From the NCBI GenBank assembly GCA_946183755.1, contig CAMHCZ010000094.1, forward strand, positions 1 to 7,212: DNA of 7,212 nt. The letters run 5' to 3'. Position numbers and translations under genes: made by a program. Shown in pieces: positions 5,255 through 7,212 of this stretch. This DNA comes from an uncultured bacterium (GTDB lineage Bacteria > Bacteroidota > Bacteroidia > Bacteroidales > Paludibacteraceae). Numbering within the stretch: position 1 is the stretch's first letter; every line of letters begins with the position of its first letter. The notes below the pieces were generated by a model. The model was not told the DNA's origin, ran no database searches, and saw only the letters and a list, made by a program, of their open reading frames with translations.

Positions 5255-6880
5255 TTGAGTAAAAAAATATACATATCGTTAATAATCAGCCTTCTATCTG
5301 CATTTGCATACGGAAGTCCTAAGAAAGCGCAGCCCGACGAAAAGGCTGCTGCTGTTCCCGTCGTGGCAGAAACCGTGAGCACACCGCAGACCGACAAGAC
5401 CATAAGCAAGGCTGACTCGCTGTACAAAGCCGGCAATTACAAGGAAGCCATCAAACTGTACAAAGAAAAGCTGTACGACGACCCGCACAACCCGAGAACG
5501 AACTACATGGTGGGCGCATGCCTGTTCTACGCCAACGAGATAAGCGAGGCGGACTACTATCTGTCCGACGCACAGGAACTGCCGGGAGCCGTGTTCATGA
5601 AAGGCGACATCTACGCCAAGCAGTATGAGTTCGGACAGGCGGCAGCCTACTACGAGAGAGCCTCGAGGATGGTGTCGCAGAAGTCATTCCTCTACGACGC
5701 GTGCGCGAGAAGGCTTCAAGGCATCGAGAACGCGAAGAAACTGCTTAAGTCGGTGGAGAGAGTCGTAATACTCGACAGCGTGACCGTCGACAAGAAGTAT
5801 TTCTTCAGTCTGTACGCCCTGAGCGACAATGCCGGCATCCTATACGAGCATAAAAGCAACAGCACCGACTACTCTGCCCCATTCACTGGATACATGACGC
5901 AGAGAGAGGACCGCAAGATTTACTCCGAAAGCACCGACGGCCAGTGCGACATCTACGTCCAGGACAAGCTGATAGACGGATGGTCGAAGGGCAGAAAGCT
6001 GCCGGACGAGATAAACACGCCAGGCGACGAGAACTTCCCATTTCTTCAGGAAGACGGCATCACGCTCTACTTCGGTTCGACAAGGCACGGTTCGATAGGC
6101 GGTTACGACATTTTCGTTTCAAGATACAGCTCCGACAACAGCGGCTACATGTCGCCATTGCAAATCTCCATGCCATTCAACTCGCCATGGAACGACTATC
6201 TGATGGCGATAGACGAAAACAAAGGCATCGGATTCTGGGCAACAGACCGGTTCATAAGCGGCGACAGCGTGAAAATATACACTTTCAAAGCCGAGAGCCA
6301 GAGCATATACCTGCCAGAAAGCACAAGCGATGCGGAGAGGCTGCAATATGCCAAACTGAAGAAATTCTTCGTCGCACAGCCAGACACAGCGCAAGTCATA
6401 GCCGAGCCCGACAGCGTAATACGCAGGACTGACATTGACACCACCATGACCACAAACGACAGCATAAAAGCGGAGAAGGCGGACACTGCTGCTGTGCCAC
6501 AAGCAGAGGAAGTCAAGCCACAGGAAGTCAGCGTACAAACAACCGGATTCGAGTTCAAGATAACCGACGAAATAACATACACGAAGCTGGACGACTTTCT
6601 GAGCGGCGAGGCGAAAGCCTACTACCAGCAAGGCGCAAGGCTTCAGGCCGAACGAAACGCCAACATCGAAATGCTGGACAAGCTCAGAGCGCAGTACGCG
6701 AGCACAGACAACGCCATCGAAAGAAAGAAAATAAGCACAGAAATACTGAAGATAGAAAGAAGACTCGGCACAAGCACAAAAATAGCCTACGAGAATTACT
6801 TCAAGCTATCGAGAAACAACGAGATAAAAGCAATTAACAACAAGAGAAAACAAGAATTGCTGAAGAAGCAGCAACAATAA
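5255..6880 (+). CDS. Exported TPR and PD40 (WD40-like) repeat protein, PorE-like without OmpA domain
   Basis: The 541-residue product begins with a signal peptide (MSKKIYISLIISLLSAFA, likely cut after residue 18); there is no lipobox Cys. TPR repeats follow: KADSLYKAGNYKEAIKLYKE at 52-71, then helices to about 165. A PD40/WD40-like beta-propeller region spans about 185-345, with the typical phrases KLPDEINTPGDENFPF (248-263), DGITLYFGSTRHG (267-279) and GGYDIFVS (282-289). Residues 350-430 are a Pro/Ala/Glu-rich linker. Residues 446-541 are a Lys/Glu-rich coiled coil ending in KKQQQ. TPR followed by PD40 is the order in PorE-type proteins of the type IX secretion system, but the OmpA-like peptidoglycan-binding domain of PorE is absent. 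A periplasmic scaffold role is inference. The start is TTG at 5255: it gives a complete signal peptide, and the first in-frame ATG (residue 85) would remove both it and the first TPR. The downstream manA follows after 12 bases. Confidence 0.9.
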   Translation: MSKKIYISLIISLLSAFAYGSPKKAQPDEKAAAVPVVAETVSTPQTDKTISKADSLYKAGNYKEAIKLYKEKLYDDPHNPRTNYMVGACLFYANEISEADYYLSDAQELPGAVFMKGDIYAKQYEFGQAAAYYERASRMVSQKSFLYDACARRLQGIENAKKLLKSVERVVILDSVTVDKKYFFSLYALSDNAGILYEHKSNSTDYSAPFTGYMTQREDRKIYSESTDGQCDIYVQDKLIDGWSKGRKLPDEINTPGDENFPFLQEDGITLYFGSTRHGSIGGYDIFVSRYSSDNSGYMSPLQISMPFNSPWNDYLMAIDENKGIGFWATDRFISGDSVKIYTFKAESQSIYLPESTSDAERLQYAKLKKFFVAQPDTAQVIAEPDSVIRRTDIDTTMTTNDSIKAEKADTAAVPQAEEVKPQEVSVQTTGFEFKITDEITYTKLDDFLSGEAKAYYQQGARLQAERNANIEMLDKLRAQYASTDNAIERKKISTEILKIERRLGTSTKIAYENYFKLSRNNEIKAINNKRKQELLKKQQQ

Positions 6881-6892
6881 ACAGCAAAACAG

Positions 6893-7212
6893 ATGATGCT
6901 ATATCCACTGAAATTCAAGCCCATACTGAAAAACAGAATCTGGGGAGGTGACAAGCTCGGCACACTGATGAACAAGCCTGTGAAAGACGGCGAGAGCATC
7001 GGCGAAAGCTGGGAGCTGAGCGGACTTGAAGGAAACGAATCCATTGTCGAGAACGGCTATCTTGCCGGCAACAACATAAACGAACTGATAGAGGTTTACC
7101 TTGACGAACTCGTAGGACAGAAGGTCTATGACACTTTCGGACAGACATTCCCGCTGCTGTTCAAGTTCATCGACGCCGGCGACAAACTGAGCGTGCAGGT
7201 GCACCCCGACGA
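6893..7212 (+). CDS. manA: Mannose-6-phosphate isomerase, type I, 5' part
   Basis: The first 106 residues are present; the rest lies beyond the window. The enzyme interconverts mannose 6-phosphate and fructose 6-phosphate in the cytoplasm. It feeds GDP-mannose and GDP-fucose synthesis for surface glycans, or mannose use. LKFKPILKNRIWGGDKL at 6-22, GESWELSG at 37-44 and PLLFKFIDAGDKLSVQVHPD at 87-106 match the short bacterial class typified by B. subtilis ManA (about 315 residues). Gln102 and His104 in QVH are the first two zinc ligands of the cupin site; the remaining Glu and His fall outside. Two consecutive ATGs at 6893 and 6896 could start it, and I chose the first without strong grounds. 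Only 12 bases separate it from the PD40 gene, with no promoter box between, so co-transcription is likely. It looks intact as far as it is visible. Confidence 0.94.
   Translation, partial: MMLYPLKFKPILKNRIWGGDKLGTLMNKPVKDGESIGESWELSGLEGNESIVENGYLAGNNINELIEVYLDELVGQKVYDTFGQTFPLLFKFIDAGDKLSVQVHPD

Noticed and set aside
6119..6631. Minus-strand open frame of 170 codons opposite the PD40 gene.
   Set aside because: It lies wholly inside a convincing gene and shows no recognisable motif; a coding shadow.

Overview
The window looks like chromosomal DNA from a member of the Bacteroidales, probably a gut lineage such as Muribaculaceae or Prevotellaceae; the family is a guess. Three intergenic boxes match the Bacteroidota -7 promoter element TAnnTTTG exactly. 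No start codon has a clear Shine-Dalgarno sequence. The gene content also fits: a TPR plus PD40-repeat exported protein resembling the type IX secretion protein PorE, a long AsmA-like protein, an NfsA-type nitroreductase and a short type I mannose-6-phosphate isomerase. I see no rRNA, tRNA, CRISPR array, insertion sequence or integrase.

Layout: (1) 40-1191 (+) encodes a cytoplasmic TPR-repeat protein of unknown function. (2) 1188-1769 and 1788-2534 (both -) form a two-gene unit read from an NfsA-like flavin nitroreductase into a 193-residue protein of unknown family that carries the zinc-peptidase motif HELTH. The latter converges on the TPR gene, and their stop codons share the bases CTAA. 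(3) 2535-2633 is a divergent control region with one -7 box facing each way and a 19-bp palindrome over the rightward box. (4) 2634-5210 (+) encodes an 858-residue AsmA-like envelope protein ending in a run of 11-residue amphipathic repeats. (5) 5255-6880 (+) encodes an exported TPR/PD40 protein with a TTG start just downstream of its own promoter box. (6) 6893-7212 (+) is the first third of manA, cut by the window edge.

The rightward genes point to the cell envelope: an inner-membrane-anchored AsmA-like bridge or lipid-traffic protein, a periplasmic scaffold-like TPR/PD40 protein, and the enzyme that supplies mannose phosphates for surface glycans. The leftward pair looks like redox metabolism plus a putative peptidase. 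No step linking these genes mechanistically can be read from the sequence.

Nothing here is plainly a new defence or mobile system. The most novel items are the uncharacterised HExxH protein, the hendecad tail on the AsmA-like protein, the 19-bp palindrome at its promoter, and the near-leaderless TTG start of the PD40 gene.
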